Origin: Streptomyces griseocarneus
GTDB lineage: Bacteria > Actinomycetota > Actinomycetes > Streptomycetales > Streptomycetaceae
DNA: 64,000 bases
Assembly (NCBI GenBank): GCA_003674045.1
Contig: PENC01000017.1
Location: 94,394 to 158,393 of the forward strand
Reading direction: 5' to 3'
Shown here: piece after piece, positions 51,092-59,275 of the stretch
How positions within the stretch are numbered: position 1 is the first letter of the stretch
Layout of the letters: each line of letters begins with the position of its first letter
The notes under the pieces: generated by a model
Database searches by the model: none
What the model was told of the DNA's origin: nothing
Seen by the model: the letters and a program-made list of their open reading frames with translations, nothing else
Made by a program: the position numbers and the translations under genes

Positions 51092-51963
51092 TGCGCGTCA
51101 GTGACCTCGTCGCGATCGACGTCCACACCCACGCCGAGGTGTCCTCCCGCGGCACCGCGGCCTTGGACGACGCCCTGTACAGCGCCTCCAGCGCGTATTT
51201 CAAGGTCGAGGGCGAACGCAAACCCACCCTCCAGGAGCTGGCCGCGTACTACCGCGAGCGCCGGATGGCCGCGGTCGTCTTCACCGTGGACGCCGAGTCC
51301 GCGACCGGCACCCCGCCGGTGCCGAACGAGGAGGTCGCCGAGGCCGCGGCCGCCAACCCCGACGTGCTCGTCCCCTTCGCCTCCCTCGACCCGCACCGGG
51401 GGAAGGCGGCGGTGGGACAAGCACGCCGGCTGGTGGAGGAGTACGGGGTGAAGGGCTTCAAGTTCCACCCCAGCATCCAGGGCTTCTTCCCTCACGACCG
51501 GCTCGCCTACGGCCTGTACGAGGTGATCGAGGAGACCGGTACCGTCGCCCTCTTCCACACCGGCCAGACCGGCATCGGCGCGGGACTGCCCGGCGGCGGA
51601 GGCATCCGCCTGAAGTACTCCAACCCGCTGTACGTGGACGACGTGGCCGCCGACTTCCCCCACCTGAAGATCATCCTGGCGCACCCGTCGTTCCCCTGGC
51701 AGGACGAGGCGCTCGCGGTGGCGGGTCACAAGCCCGGAGTGCACATCGACCTGTCCGGCTGGTCGCCCAAGTACTTCCCGTCGCGGCTCGTCCAGTACGC
51801 CAACACCCTGCTCCAGGACAAGGTCCTGTTCGGGTCCGACTACCCCGTCCTCACCCCCGACCGATGGCTCGCGGACTTCGCCGCGCTGCCCGTCAAGGAC
51901 GATGTCCGGCCGAAGATCCTCAAGGAGAACGCCGCCCGGCTGCTGGGGCTCACCGGCTCGTGA
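51088..51963 (+). CDS. couO: Amidohydrolase, CouO-like beta-ketoacyl-CoA hydrolase
   Basis: A 291-residue TIM-barrel amidohydrolase-2 protein: VAIDVHTHAEVSSRG (metal HxH), GVKGFKFHPSIQGFFPHD, VALFHTGQTG, KIILAHPSFPWQDEALAVA and VLFGSDYPVLTPDRWLADF (metal Asp). CouO of Rhodococcus, an amidohydrolase, hydrolyses p-hydroxyphenyl-beta-ketoacyl-CoA to 4-hydroxybenzoate and acetyl-CoA-level product, replacing a thiolase. Position directly after the dehydrogenase and before the CoA ligase supports that role. ATG 51088 overlaps the upstream TGA (ATGA). Confidence 0.8.
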   Translation: MMRVSDLVAIDVHTHAEVSSRGTAALDDALYSASSAYFKVEGERKPTLQELAAYYRERRMAAVVFTVDAESATGTPPVPNEEVAEAAAANPDVLVPFASLDPHRGKAAVGQARRLVEEYGVKGFKFHPSIQGFFPHDRLAYGLYEVIEETGTVALFHTGQTGIGAGLPGGGGIRLKYSNPLYVDDVAADFPHLKIILAHPSFPWQDEALAVAGHKPGVHIDLSGWSPKYFPSRLVQYANTLLQDKVLFGSDYPVLTPDRWLADFAALPVKDDVRPKILKENAARLLGLTGS

Positions 51964-52039
51964 ACCCGGGTTCGCACGCATCGGGTTCGCAGATCCGAGT
52001 CCGTAACACCGGGGCTCGCCACATCCGGAGAGGGACGCG

Positions 52040-53551
52040 ATGACACGCAACGAGGGGCTGGGGTCATGGCCCGCCCGCCGGGCCCGCAAGACCCCGCACC
52101 GCACCGCCCTCGTCCACGAGGGCGCCACGACCAGCTACGCCGAACTTCACTCCCGCACCACCCGCCTCGCCCATGCCCTGCGCGGGACCGGCGTCCGCCG
52201 CGGCGACCGGATCGCCTACCTGGGCCCCAACCACCCGTCCTTCCTGGAGACGCTCTTCGCCGCCGGAGCGCTCGGCGCGGTCTTCGTACCGCTCAACACC
52301 CGGCTCGCCGCACCCGAGATCGCCTACCAGCTACGGGACTCCGGCGCGGGCACGCTGCTGTACTCCCCGGCACACGCCGGCCTCGTCGGGGAAGTGAACG
52401 GCACGATGACCCCCGTGCGCACGTCCGCCGAAGTGGGAGCCCCGTACGAGCGGCTGATCGCCGACGCCCCGGCCGCCGGACCGATCGACGAGCCCGTCAC
52501 CGGTGACGACCTCTGCCTCATCATGTACACCTCGGGAACCACCGGCCGCCCCAAGGGGGCGATGCTCACCCACGCCAACGTCACCTGGAACGCCGTCAAC
52601 GTCCTGATCGACCACGACCTGACCGCCGACGAGACGGCCCTCGTCGCCGCACCGCTGTTCCACACCGCCGGGCTGAACATGCTCACGCTGCCGGTCCTGC
52701 TCAAGGGCGGCACCTGCGTCCTCACCGGTTCCTTCGACCCCGACGCCACCCTCGATCTCATCGAACGCCACGCGGTGACCTTTGTGTTCGGGGTGCCCAC
52801 GATGTACGAACAGATCGCCCGACGCCCGCGCTGGCCGGACGCCGACCTGTCCTCCCTGCGCCTGCTCACCTGCGGCGGGTCGCCCGTGCCGACCCCGCTC
52901 ATCGCCGCCTACCAACAGCGCGGGCTCACCTTCCAGCAGGGCTACGGCATGACCGAGGCGGCACCCGGCACCCTGTTCCTCGACGCCGAACACGCCCTCT
53001 CCAAGGCCGGGTCCGCCGGAGTGCCGCACTTCTTCAGCGACGTCCGGGTCGTCCGTCCCGACCTGACCCAGGCCGGGACGGACGAGACGGGAGAGGTACT
53101 GGTACACGGTCCGCACGTCATGCCCGGCTACTGGGGGCTGCCCGAGGAGAGCGCGGCGGCCTTCACCGACGGCTGGTTCCGCAGCGGGGACGCCGCACGG
53201 ATCGACGCCGACGGCTACATCACCATCGTCGACCGCCTCAAGGACGTGATCATCTCGGGCGGGGAGAACATCTACCCCGCCGAGGTCGAGGACGCCCTGC
53301 TCGCCCACCCCGACATCGTGGAGTGCGCCGTCATCGGCGTCCCCGACGAGACGTGGGGCGAGGTGCCGCGCGCGGTCGTCGTCCCCCGCGAGGGCAGCGG
53401 GCTCGCCCCGGACGAGGTGAGCGGCTCGCTCCGGGGCCGCCTGGCCCCGTACAAGATCCCCAAATCGGTGGTGATGGCGCAGGAACTGCCCCGCACCGCC
53501 TCCGGAAAGCTCCTCAAACCACGCGTCCGCAGCCTCTACGGCACGCTCTGA
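52040..53551 (+). CDS. couL: Acyl-CoA synthetase, p-hydroxycinnamoyl-CoA synthetase type (CouL-like)
   Basis: A 503-residue ANL enzyme. AMP-binding motif MYTSGTTGRPKGAMLTHANVTWN, A5 FQQGYGMTEAAPGTLFL, A7 DGWFRSGDAARIDADGYITIVDRLKDVIISGGENIYPAEVEDALLAHPDIVECAVIGVPDETWGE and the catalytic Lys in LPRTASGKLLKPR are all intact. Family and cluster context suggest activation of p-coumarate/ferulate. GGAGAGGGACGCG precedes ATG 52040. Three 12-base repeats follow its stop. Confidence 0.85.
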   Translation: MTRNEGLGSWPARRARKTPHRTALVHEGATTSYAELHSRTTRLAHALRGTGVRRGDRIAYLGPNHPSFLETLFAAGALGAVFVPLNTRLAAPEIAYQLRDSGAGTLLYSPAHAGLVGEVNGTMTPVRTSAEVGAPYERLIADAPAAGPIDEPVTGDDLCLIMYTSGTTGRPKGAMLTHANVTWNAVNVLIDHDLTADETALVAAPLFHTAGLNMLTLPVLLKGGTCVLTGSFDPDATLDLIERHAVTFVFGVPTMYEQIARRPRWPDADLSSLRLLTCGGSPVPTPLIAAYQQRGLTFQQGYGMTEAAPGTLFLDAEHALSKAGSAGVPHFFSDVRVVRPDLTQAGTDETGEVLVHGPHVMPGYWGLPEESAAAFTDGWFRSGDAARIDADGYITIVDRLKDVIISGGENIYPAEVEDALLAHPDIVECAVIGVPDETWGEVPRAVVVPREGSGLAPDEVSGSLRGRLAPYKIPKSVVMAQELPRTASGKLLKPRVRSLYGTL

Positions 53552-53553
53552 CC

Positions 53554-53589
53554 TTCCCGAAGATTTTCCCGAAGGCTTTCCCGAAGGAG
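53554..53589 (+). repeat. Three tandem 12-base repeats before the MaoC gene
   Basis: TTCCCGAAGATT, TTCCCGAAGGCT and TTCCCGAAGGAG follow each other exactly from 53554 to 53589. The last copy flows into the ribosome site (AAGGAGAAGG) of the MaoC gene at 53597. Confidence 0.85.
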
Positions 53590-53596
53590 AAGGAAC

Positions 53597-54052
53597 ATGG
53601 CCATCACCGTCGACGGACTCGACGGACTCAGGAAGCTCGCCGGAAGCGAGCTCGGCACGAGCGCATGGACCGACGTCACCCAGGAACGGATCGACACCTT
53701 CGCCGACGCCACCGACGACCACCAGTGGATCCACACCGACCCGGCAAGGGCCGCGGACGGCCCCTTCGGCGCCCCCATCGCCCACGGCCATCTGACGCTC
53801 TCCCTGTTCATACCGCTCTTCACCGGCCTCCTCGACGTCCGGGGCGTCACCACGAAGGTCAACTACGGCCTGGACAAGGTGCGGTTCCCCGCCCCGGTGA
53901 AGGCCGGTTCCCGCATCCGGCTGGCCGCCCGGCTGGCATCGGTGGAGGACGTCCCGGGCGGGGTGCAGATCGCCGTCGACGGCACCATCGAGATCGAGGG
54001 CTCCACGAAACCGGCCTGCGTGCTGCGCAGCCTGTCCCGCTTCCACGTCTGA
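53597..54052 (+). CDS. couM: MaoC-family enoyl-CoA hydratase (CouM-like)
   Basis: A 151-residue single hot-dog-fold hydratase. Catalytic motif FADATDDHQWIHTDPARAADGPFGAPIAHGHLTLSL gives Asp and His of the R-hydratase type; GVTTKVNYGLDKVRFPAPVKAGSRIRL follows. It would add water to p-hydroxycinnamoyl-CoA, consistent with CouM. A very strong ribosome site (AAGGAGAAGG) precedes ATG 53597. It is 46 bases after the CoA ligase. Confidence 0.8.
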   Translation: MAITVDGLDGLRKLAGSELGTSAWTDVTQERIDTFADATDDHQWIHTDPARAADGPFGAPIAHGHLTLSLFIPLFTGLLDVRGVTTKVNYGLDKVRFPAPVKAGSRIRLAARLASVEDVPGGVQIAVDGTIEIEGSTKPACVLRSLSRFHV

Positions 54053-54098
54053 ACCGCGGACCGCACTCAGGGATCACACTCAGGAGGTCCCCGCACCC

Positions 54099-55511
54099 AT
54101 GAGACTCCGCACCCCCGCCTTCCTCGCCACAGCCCTGTGCGCGGTCGCGGTGACCGCGCCCCCCGCCCTCTCCCCGGCCCACGCCGAGGGGCCTCGCGAA
54201 CCCGTCCACGTCGAGGGACGCCTGCCGTCCGACGCCACGTACGTCATGGACCTGCCCGTCGACTGGAACGGCACCGTCCTGCTGTTCGGCCACGGCTACC
54301 GGCCGACCGGCGCCCCCAACCCGGCCACCGACGCCCCCGGCGAGGACACCAGGACCCGGCTGCTCGACGAGGGGTACGCGCTCATCGGATCCTCGTACGC
54401 CTCGACCGGCTGGGCCATCACCGACGCGGTGCCCGACCAGCTCGCCACGCTCGACCTGTTCACCCGGCGGTTCGGCCCCGCCCGGCACACCATCGCCTGG
54501 GGCCAGTCGTTCGGCGGGCTGGTGACCACCGCCCTCGCCGAACGGCACCCCGACCGGTTCGACGGCTCGCTCTCCCTCTGCGGACTGGTGCAGGGCGGCG
54601 TCGCCAACTGGAACAACACCCTGGACCCGGTCTTCGCGCTGCGGACCCTGCTCGCCCCGGACTCCGGCATCCGCCTCACCGGCTTCCGCGACCAGGCCGA
54701 AGCGCGCACCGCGGCCGACACCCTGACCACCGCGGTCTCCCACGCCCAGCGGACACCCGCCGGCCGCGCCCGTATCGCCCTGGCCGCGGCCCTGCACAAC
54801 ATCCCCCCATGGAACGACCCGGCACAGACCGAGCCGGGGCCCTACGACCGGGACGCCCAGCAGGCCGACCAGTACCAGGCCGTCGTCGGGCTCCTGCGCA
54901 TCGCGGCCTTCACCCGCCGGCAGGAAGCCGAGAGCCGCGCGGGCGGCAACCCGTCATGGAACACCGACGTCGACTACGCGGCCCTCCTCGACCGCTCCTC
55001 CGTCCGCGACGAGGTCACCGAGCTCTATCGCGAAGCCGGGCTCTCGCTCCGCGACGACCTCGCGACGCTGCACCGCGCACCCCGCATCGACGCCGACCCC
55101 TGGGCAGTCGCCCGGACGGCCCGCACCAGCAGCCTCACCGGCCGACTGGCCCGGCCCCAGCTGAACGTGCACACCACGGGTGACGCGCTGATACCGGTCC
55201 AGGCGGAGAGCGCCTACCACCGGGCGGCCACGGCGTCCGGTTCCACCGCCCTTCTCCGCCAGGCGTACGTCCGCGCCCCCGGGCACTGCACCTTCTCCAC
55301 GGGCGAAACCCTCGCCGCAGTACACGCTCTGGAATACCGGATCACCACCGGTCACTGGGCCACCACTCCGGACACGCTCAACTCCCTGGCCGCGCACGAG
55401 GACTCTTCCTCACCGGCCCGCTATGCCGACTACCGGCCCACCTCCTACCTCCGTCCCTACGACCTGGCCCACCCCGCAGACAGGCGTCACCGGCGGGTGG
55501 AGACCGGCTGA
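54099..55511 (+). CDS. Secreted alpha/beta hydrolase, possible feruloyl-esterase-like enzyme
   Basis: A 470-residue precursor: signal peptide MRLRTPAFLATALCAVAVTAPPALSPAHA (about 29 residues), then a hydrolase with GTVLLFGHGYRP, nucleophile WGQSFGGLVTTALAERHP, an inserted helical cap, acid region LNVHTTGDALIPVQAE and the final base GHCTFS. It starts 46 bases after couM with AGGAGG, so it is likely in the same operon. An exported esterase at the head of a hydroxycinnamate pathway would fit release of ferulate/coumarate from plant polymers, but the sequence itself does not prove this substrate; a peptidase is the alternative. Confidence 0.7.
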   Translation: MRLRTPAFLATALCAVAVTAPPALSPAHAEGPREPVHVEGRLPSDATYVMDLPVDWNGTVLLFGHGYRPTGAPNPATDAPGEDTRTRLLDEGYALIGSSYASTGWAITDAVPDQLATLDLFTRRFGPARHTIAWGQSFGGLVTTALAERHPDRFDGSLSLCGLVQGGVANWNNTLDPVFALRTLLAPDSGIRLTGFRDQAEARTAADTLTTAVSHAQRTPAGRARIALAAALHNIPPWNDPAQTEPGPYDRDAQQADQYQAVVGLLRIAAFTRRQEAESRAGGNPSWNTDVDYAALLDRSSVRDEVTELYREAGLSLRDDLATLHRAPRIDADPWAVARTARTSSLTGRLARPQLNVHTTGDALIPVQAESAYHRAATASGSTALLRQAYVRAPGHCTFSTGETLAAVHALEYRITTGHWATTPDTLNSLAAHEDSSSPARYADYRPTSYLRPYDLAHPADRRHRRVETG

Positions 55512-55517
55512 CGGCCT

Positions 55518-55557
55518 CCACCCACGGGTGGAGTTCCCCGGCTCCGCCCGTGGGTGG
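55518..55557. terminator. Long inverted repeat after the cou operon
   Basis: CCACCCACGGG and CCCGTGGGTGG pair perfectly over 11 bp around an 18-base spacer just after the stop at 55511. It likely ends the cou transcript. Confidence 0.7.
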
Positions 55558-55592
55558 TGGTGAACCACCGGCACGGGAAGCAGTCTTGGGCC

Positions 55593-56222
55593 ATGGGCTC
55601 ACTTCAAGCATCACTGGTCGCCCTCACCAGCGTCTGCGCTCTCGTCTTCGCGGTGGCCTGGATCGTGAGCGCGGTCTACTTCGGCGTGAAGGGCGGCGCC
55701 GGTCCGGGCGGCTGGATACGCGGCCTGCGCCGCACCCTGCGGCGCCGGGTGCTGGTGATCGTGGGCGTCGGCGCGTTCTTCGTGCTGGTCGGGCGTTCGC
55801 CGCAGTCCTTCTGGCGCCACCTCCGGTACTGGCAGCCCGTGCTCGCGCTCCCGGGTGCCCTGCTCGTCGTCGCCTCCACCGCCTTGCTGCTGTGGGCCCG
55901 CTGGGTCCTGGGCACCATGTGGGCCAGCATCCCGATGGTCCAGGAGCACCACGAGCTGCGCACCGACGGCCCCTACCGGCTGGTGCGCCACCCCATCTAC
56001 ACCGGCCTCCTCGGCCTGATCACCGGTGGCATGCTGGCCTGCGGCTTCGGCGTCTGGGTCGCGTATCTGGTGATCGCCGTCCCCTGGCTGATACGCAGGG
56101 TCCGGGTGGAGGATGGGCTGATGGCCGGTCAGTTCGGAGTCTCCTACGACGCCTACCGCGCTCGCGTCCCGGCACTGATCCCGTGGCCGCGCCCCGCCCG
56201 GACCGATCGCGAGCAGCAATAG
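55593..56222 (+). CDS. Isoprenylcysteine carboxyl-methyltransferase family membrane protein
   Basis: About 209 residues and five hydrophobic spans. The C-terminal RTDGPYRLVRHPIYTGLLGLI...EDGLMAGQFGVSYDAYRARVPALIPW is the hallmark of the ICMT/PEMT fold, which binds SAM at the membrane. In bacteria these are generally unassigned lipid or quinone-like methyltransferases. ATG 55593 (MGSLQASLVAL) is preferred; the frame extends back to a GTG at 55554 in the terminator. Confidence 0.75.
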   Translation: MGSLQASLVALTSVCALVFAVAWIVSAVYFGVKGGAGPGGWIRGLRRTLRRRVLVIVGVGAFFVLVGRSPQSFWRHLRYWQPVLALPGALLVVASTALLLWARWVLGTMWASIPMVQEHHELRTDGPYRLVRHPIYTGLLGLITGGMLACGFGVWVAYLVIAVPWLIRRVRVEDGLMAGQFGVSYDAYRARVPALIPWPRPARTDREQQ

Positions 56223-56323
56223 TCTGCGAAGTTCCATCGGCGATCGCCGCGTGCACACAGCCGACACAAAGCTGTCATGCGTGAACAGGAATGCGCGGTT
56301 GCCTGCCGACGGTTCGCGGTGAC

Positions 56324-57247
56324 ATGACTGTTGGAGTTGCACTCGCCGCGCTCAACGACGGGAACCAGATCGACGCCACCGTACGGCTCGCGAGAGAAGC
56401 CGCGGAGGCGGGCCTGCGGTCCGCCTGGTTCGGGCAGACCTTCGGTGCCGACTCGCCCCAGCTCGCGGCCATCGTCGGGCGCGAGGTACCGGACTTGCAG
56501 GTGGGCACGTCCGCGATCCCCGTCTTCGGCCGCCACCCGCTGACCGTCTCCAGCCAGGCCCAGACCGCCCAGGCGGCCACGCACGGCCGTTACCACCTCG
56601 GACTCGCTCTCGGTAGCAAGTTCCTGACCGAACCGGGCTTCGGCATCCCGTTCGAGCGTCCCATTGCCCGCCTGCGGGAATTCCTCATCGCCCTGCGACA
56701 GCTGACCGAGACCGGAACCGCCGACTTCCACGGCGAACTGCTGACCGCGACCACCCCGGCCCCCGCGCGCGTACCGGGTGCCGAGGGCGGCGTGCCCCTG
56801 CTCGTCGCCGCGATGGGCCCGCAGGCGCTACGCGTCAGCGGTGAACTGGCGGACGGGATCCTGCCCTTCCTCGCCGGACCCCGTGCCCTGGCCGAACACA
56901 TCGTCCCGGCCGTCACCGCGGCGGCCGAGGCCGCGGGCCGTCCCGCACCCCGCATCGTGGCGATCATCCCCGGGGTGGTGACCGACGATGTCGACTCCGC
57001 GCGCGAGAAGTTCACCGAGCAGCTCGCGCTCTACGAGCAGATCCCGTCCTACGTACGGGTCGTCGAGCGCTCCGGTGCCAAGCGTGCCGCTGACGTGGCC
57101 GTGATCGGCGACGAGGAGACGGTCGCCGATGAGGTGCGACGTTTCCGGGAGGCCGGGGCGACGGAGGTGGTGTTCTCGAGGACGGACATCGCAGGAGAGG
57201 CCGATCGACGCCGTACCCTGGCCCTGCTGGGGGAACTGGCGTCCTGA
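56324..57247 (+). CDS. LLM-class (F420-dependent type) oxidoreductase
   Basis: About 307 residues of luciferase-like TIM barrel: TVGVALAALNDGNQIDATVRLAREAAEAGLRSAWFGQTFGADSPQLAA, GTSAIPVFGRHPLTVSSQAQTAQAATHGRYHLGLALGSKFLTEPGFG and VPLLVAAMGPQALRVSGELADGILPFLAG are the typical F420-dependent family sequences. The N-terminal VG rather than a GxxL start follows ATG 56324. Substrate unknown. A good hairpin terminates it. Confidence 0.8.
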   Translation: MTVGVALAALNDGNQIDATVRLAREAAEAGLRSAWFGQTFGADSPQLAAIVGREVPDLQVGTSAIPVFGRHPLTVSSQAQTAQAATHGRYHLGLALGSKFLTEPGFGIPFERPIARLREFLIALRQLTETGTADFHGELLTATTPAPARVPGAEGGVPLLVAAMGPQALRVSGELADGILPFLAGPRALAEHIVPAVTAAAEAAGRPAPRIVAIIPGVVTDDVDSAREKFTEQLALYEQIPSYVRVVERSGAKRAADVAVIGDEETVADEVRRFREAGATEVVFSRTDIAGEADRRRTLALLGELAS

Positions 57248-57256
57248 GCCGTCCGG

Positions 57257-57280
57257 GAAGGGGGTTTCCGCGCCCCCTTC
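57257..57280. terminator. Bidirectional hairpin
   Basis: GAAGGGGG and CCCCCTTC pair over 8 bp around an 8-base loop, between the convergent LLM oxidoreductase and the next gene; its right arm touches the stop at 57279-57281. Confidence 0.7.
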
Positions 57281-57941
57281 AGCCCCGGCGGCGGAACCAG
57301 CGGCGGGCGCCGGAGTCGGAGCGGCGGGTTTCCGGGCGACCCCAGGAGGTGAAGGGCGGCAGCGCTGTGAAGCCCTCGTGCAGGGTCAGGGTGGGGGTGA
57401 TCCGCTCCAGCGTGGTCCGTACGCGGGTGAGCGGGTGGTCGGGGAACTGCGCGTCCCATTGCCTGTGGTCGGCGACGTGGTAGGGCAGTCCGCCCGTGAT
57501 GTCCGGACCGTACGGATGAGGGATGAAGTACTGCGACGGGTCCAGCCGACTGAGGACGACGGCCTCGCGCGCGCCGGTTATCGGGCCTTCGGCTGCCTGC
57601 ACCTTCACCACGGTGCTGCACCCGCCTCGTGGCACCGTCCACGATCCGATGAACACCAGGCCGTGACCGTTGGGCCGCGGGATTTTGATGAGCTGCTGGA
57701 CGGCGGGAAGGGTGCCCACCTCGCCGAGCACGGCTTCGATCAGGCCACCACCGGCCTGGGCGGCGGAGAGGGCCAGCCCGTGCCGGAGCCGGTCCGGTTC
57801 GTCGAGGGACGCGGGCAGATCGGGAACGAGATCGAAGAAGTGAACGGAGAGGACGAGCCCCTGCTCATCGGTCCAGACCCCGGGCTCCCGCTCCGTGAAG
57901 CCGGTGAGGTCCATGCTGGTGATCGGTGTCATGAGGTTCAT
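57279..57941 (-). CDS. Conserved hypothetical protein
   Basis: About 220 residues, cytosolic, with no recognised domain. Readable pieces are MDLTGFTEREPGVWTDEQGLVLSVHFFDLVPDLPASL, a central GLIEAVLGEVGTLPAVQQLIKIPRPNGHGLVFIGSWTVPRGGCSTVVKVQ, and PYHVADHRQWDAQFPDHPLTRVRTTLERI, ending in a basic RRWFRRRG tail. The pattern (beta-strand core with IGSWTVPRG) is known to me only as a streptomycete hypothetical. Start is uncertain among ATGs 57941, 57944 and 57962; none has a good ribosome site. Confidence 0.6.
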   Translation of the reverse strand: MNLMTPITSMDLTGFTEREPGVWTDEQGLVLSVHFFDLVPDLPASLDEPDRLRHGLALSAAQAGGGLIEAVLGEVGTLPAVQQLIKIPRPNGHGLVFIGSWTVPRGGCSTVVKVQAAEGPITGAREAVVLSRLDPSQYFIPHPYGPDITGGLPYHVADHRQWDAQFPDHPLTRVRTTLERITPTLTLHEGFTALPPFTSWGRPETRRSDSGARRWFRRRG

Positions 57942-58000
57942 CATCGCGGACCCGCAGGGCACCGCCCAGCCGGTGCGGTTTCATGGAGGCCAGCATGGTC

Positions 58001-58017
58001 ACGATCGCAGTGATCGT
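58001..58017. promoter_or_regulatory. Small inverted repeat in a divergent spacer
   Basis: ACGATC and GATCGT are separated by five bases, between the divergent genes at 57941 and 58084; a possible operator or promoter hairpin. Confidence 0.35.
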
Positions 58018-58083
58018 ACAGCGTCCCGCCGCCGTTCATCGATAGGCTGTCCTGATTGTCACTCATCACATCGGGGGCGCCGT

Positions 58084-59091
58084 GTGATCAGGAATCGTTG
58101 GACGAGCCGGGAAGCCGTCCGGTGCGACCTGTGCCCGGGGCGTCCGGTCCTGCCGACCCCGAACCCGGAGGTGAACCCGGCGAGGTGCATCCGATGCCAG
58201 GGGGAGTACCGGTGGCTGCCGGTTCCGCATCCGGATGACCACCTGTGCGATGTGTGCCGCCGGGAGTGCCCCGACTGCCAGGCGCCGTCTCCTCGGGGCG
58301 GGCGTTGCCTGACCTGCCAGGGCATATGCCGTACCTGCCGGGGCCCGCTGCCCGAACGCGACGTCACCGTACGGGTACGGCCGTCGCAGGAACGCAAGGA
58401 CCGCAAGCGCCGGTGGGAGCAGCACTTCTTCCCGCACACGTCCCGACGCGAGCGGTGCGATGCCTGCCTGGAGCAGTCCGGCTCCCGCGACCCGCTGCGC
58501 GCGGTCCTGGCAGCCTTCCCCGACAGGCTCCTGCGGGCCTGCGACGGCGTGCCCCCGCAGGCGATCGCCGTCGTGCGGGACGAGCTCGGACGCCGCCGCA
58601 CCGCCCGGCAGCTGACAGGCCGTATCGAACGCCGCTGGTGGAGCACCTGGGCGAGCCGCCCCCTGCAGCGCGCCGTGGACGAGAAGCGGGAGGGGTACGG
58701 CCCCGACGACGTGGCCGTGTGGCTGCTGGCTCCGGCCGACTGCGCCGCGGGGTGCGAGGACGGCTTCAGCCCGGACAACCCCGACCGGCCCTGCCCCACC
58801 TGCCACGGCCGGACCCGGCCCCCGGGCCCGTTCGCCCCGGCCACCGAGCAGGACCAGGACGAGGAGCGTGCGCGCATCCCCGCCGTGGCCCGGACAGCCG
58901 CCGAAGCCGTCGCGTACCGGCCGCCGATGAACGAGTGCACCGGCAACGGCGGTACCTGCGGAGTACCCGTCGCCTTCCCCTACACCCAGTGCCCGGCCTG
59001 CCTGTCCTGGCCCCGCTGCGCCTGCGGCCACCGCCGTTACGACCCGGACCGGGGCACGGCTTGCCGCACGTGTGCCGCGTACACGATGTAG
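58084..59091 (+). CDS. Cys-rich multi-zinc-ribbon protein of unknown function
   Basis: A 335-residue protein with about a dozen CxxC knuckles: CDLCPGRP, CIRCQG, CDVCRRECPDCQ, CLTCQGICRTC in the first 90 residues, CDACLEQ near 125, CAAGCEDG and CPTCHGRT near 225, and CPACLSW, CACGHRRYD, CRTC at the end. Between them (130-220) is a helical segment with RRWWSTWASRPLQRAVDEKREG. The regular Cys pairs imply several zinc ribbons, as in nucleic-acid-binding or mobile-element-associated proteins; no named family is recognised. GTG 58084 is the likely start after CGGGGG. It faces a hypothetical gene across 140 bases. Confidence 0.65.
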   Translation: MIRNRWTSREAVRCDLCPGRPVLPTPNPEVNPARCIRCQGEYRWLPVPHPDDHLCDVCRRECPDCQAPSPRGGRCLTCQGICRTCRGPLPERDVTVRVRPSQERKDRKRRWEQHFFPHTSRRERCDACLEQSGSRDPLRAVLAAFPDRLLRACDGVPPQAIAVVRDELGRRRTARQLTGRIERRWWSTWASRPLQRAVDEKREGYGPDDVAVWLLAPADCAAGCEDGFSPDNPDRPCPTCHGRTRPPGPFAPATEQDQDEERARIPAVARTAAEAVAYRPPMNECTGNGGTCGVPVAFPYTQCPACLSWPRCACGHRRYDPDRGTACRTCAAYTM

Positions 59092-59210
59092 GCGCACGCA
59101 CGTCACGGAGTTGGCGTGGAGGCGGTCGGCGCCACGGCGATACGGGTGAGGTCACGTATGAGTCCTCCTGCCCTGCGCTCCTCCGGCCGCGGATACGGCC
59201 GTTGACGGAC

Positions 59211-59224
59211 GCGGCACGTGCCGC
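59211..59224. repeat. Perfect 14-bp palindrome
   Basis: GCGGCACGTGCCGC lies between the convergent zinc-ribbon and beta-propeller genes; it may act as a terminator stem or binding site. Confidence 0.4.
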
Positions 59225-59275
59225 ACCTGGCCGGTCACGCTCGACGCTTGAGGCCGCGCAGGCCAAGGAGGACGG

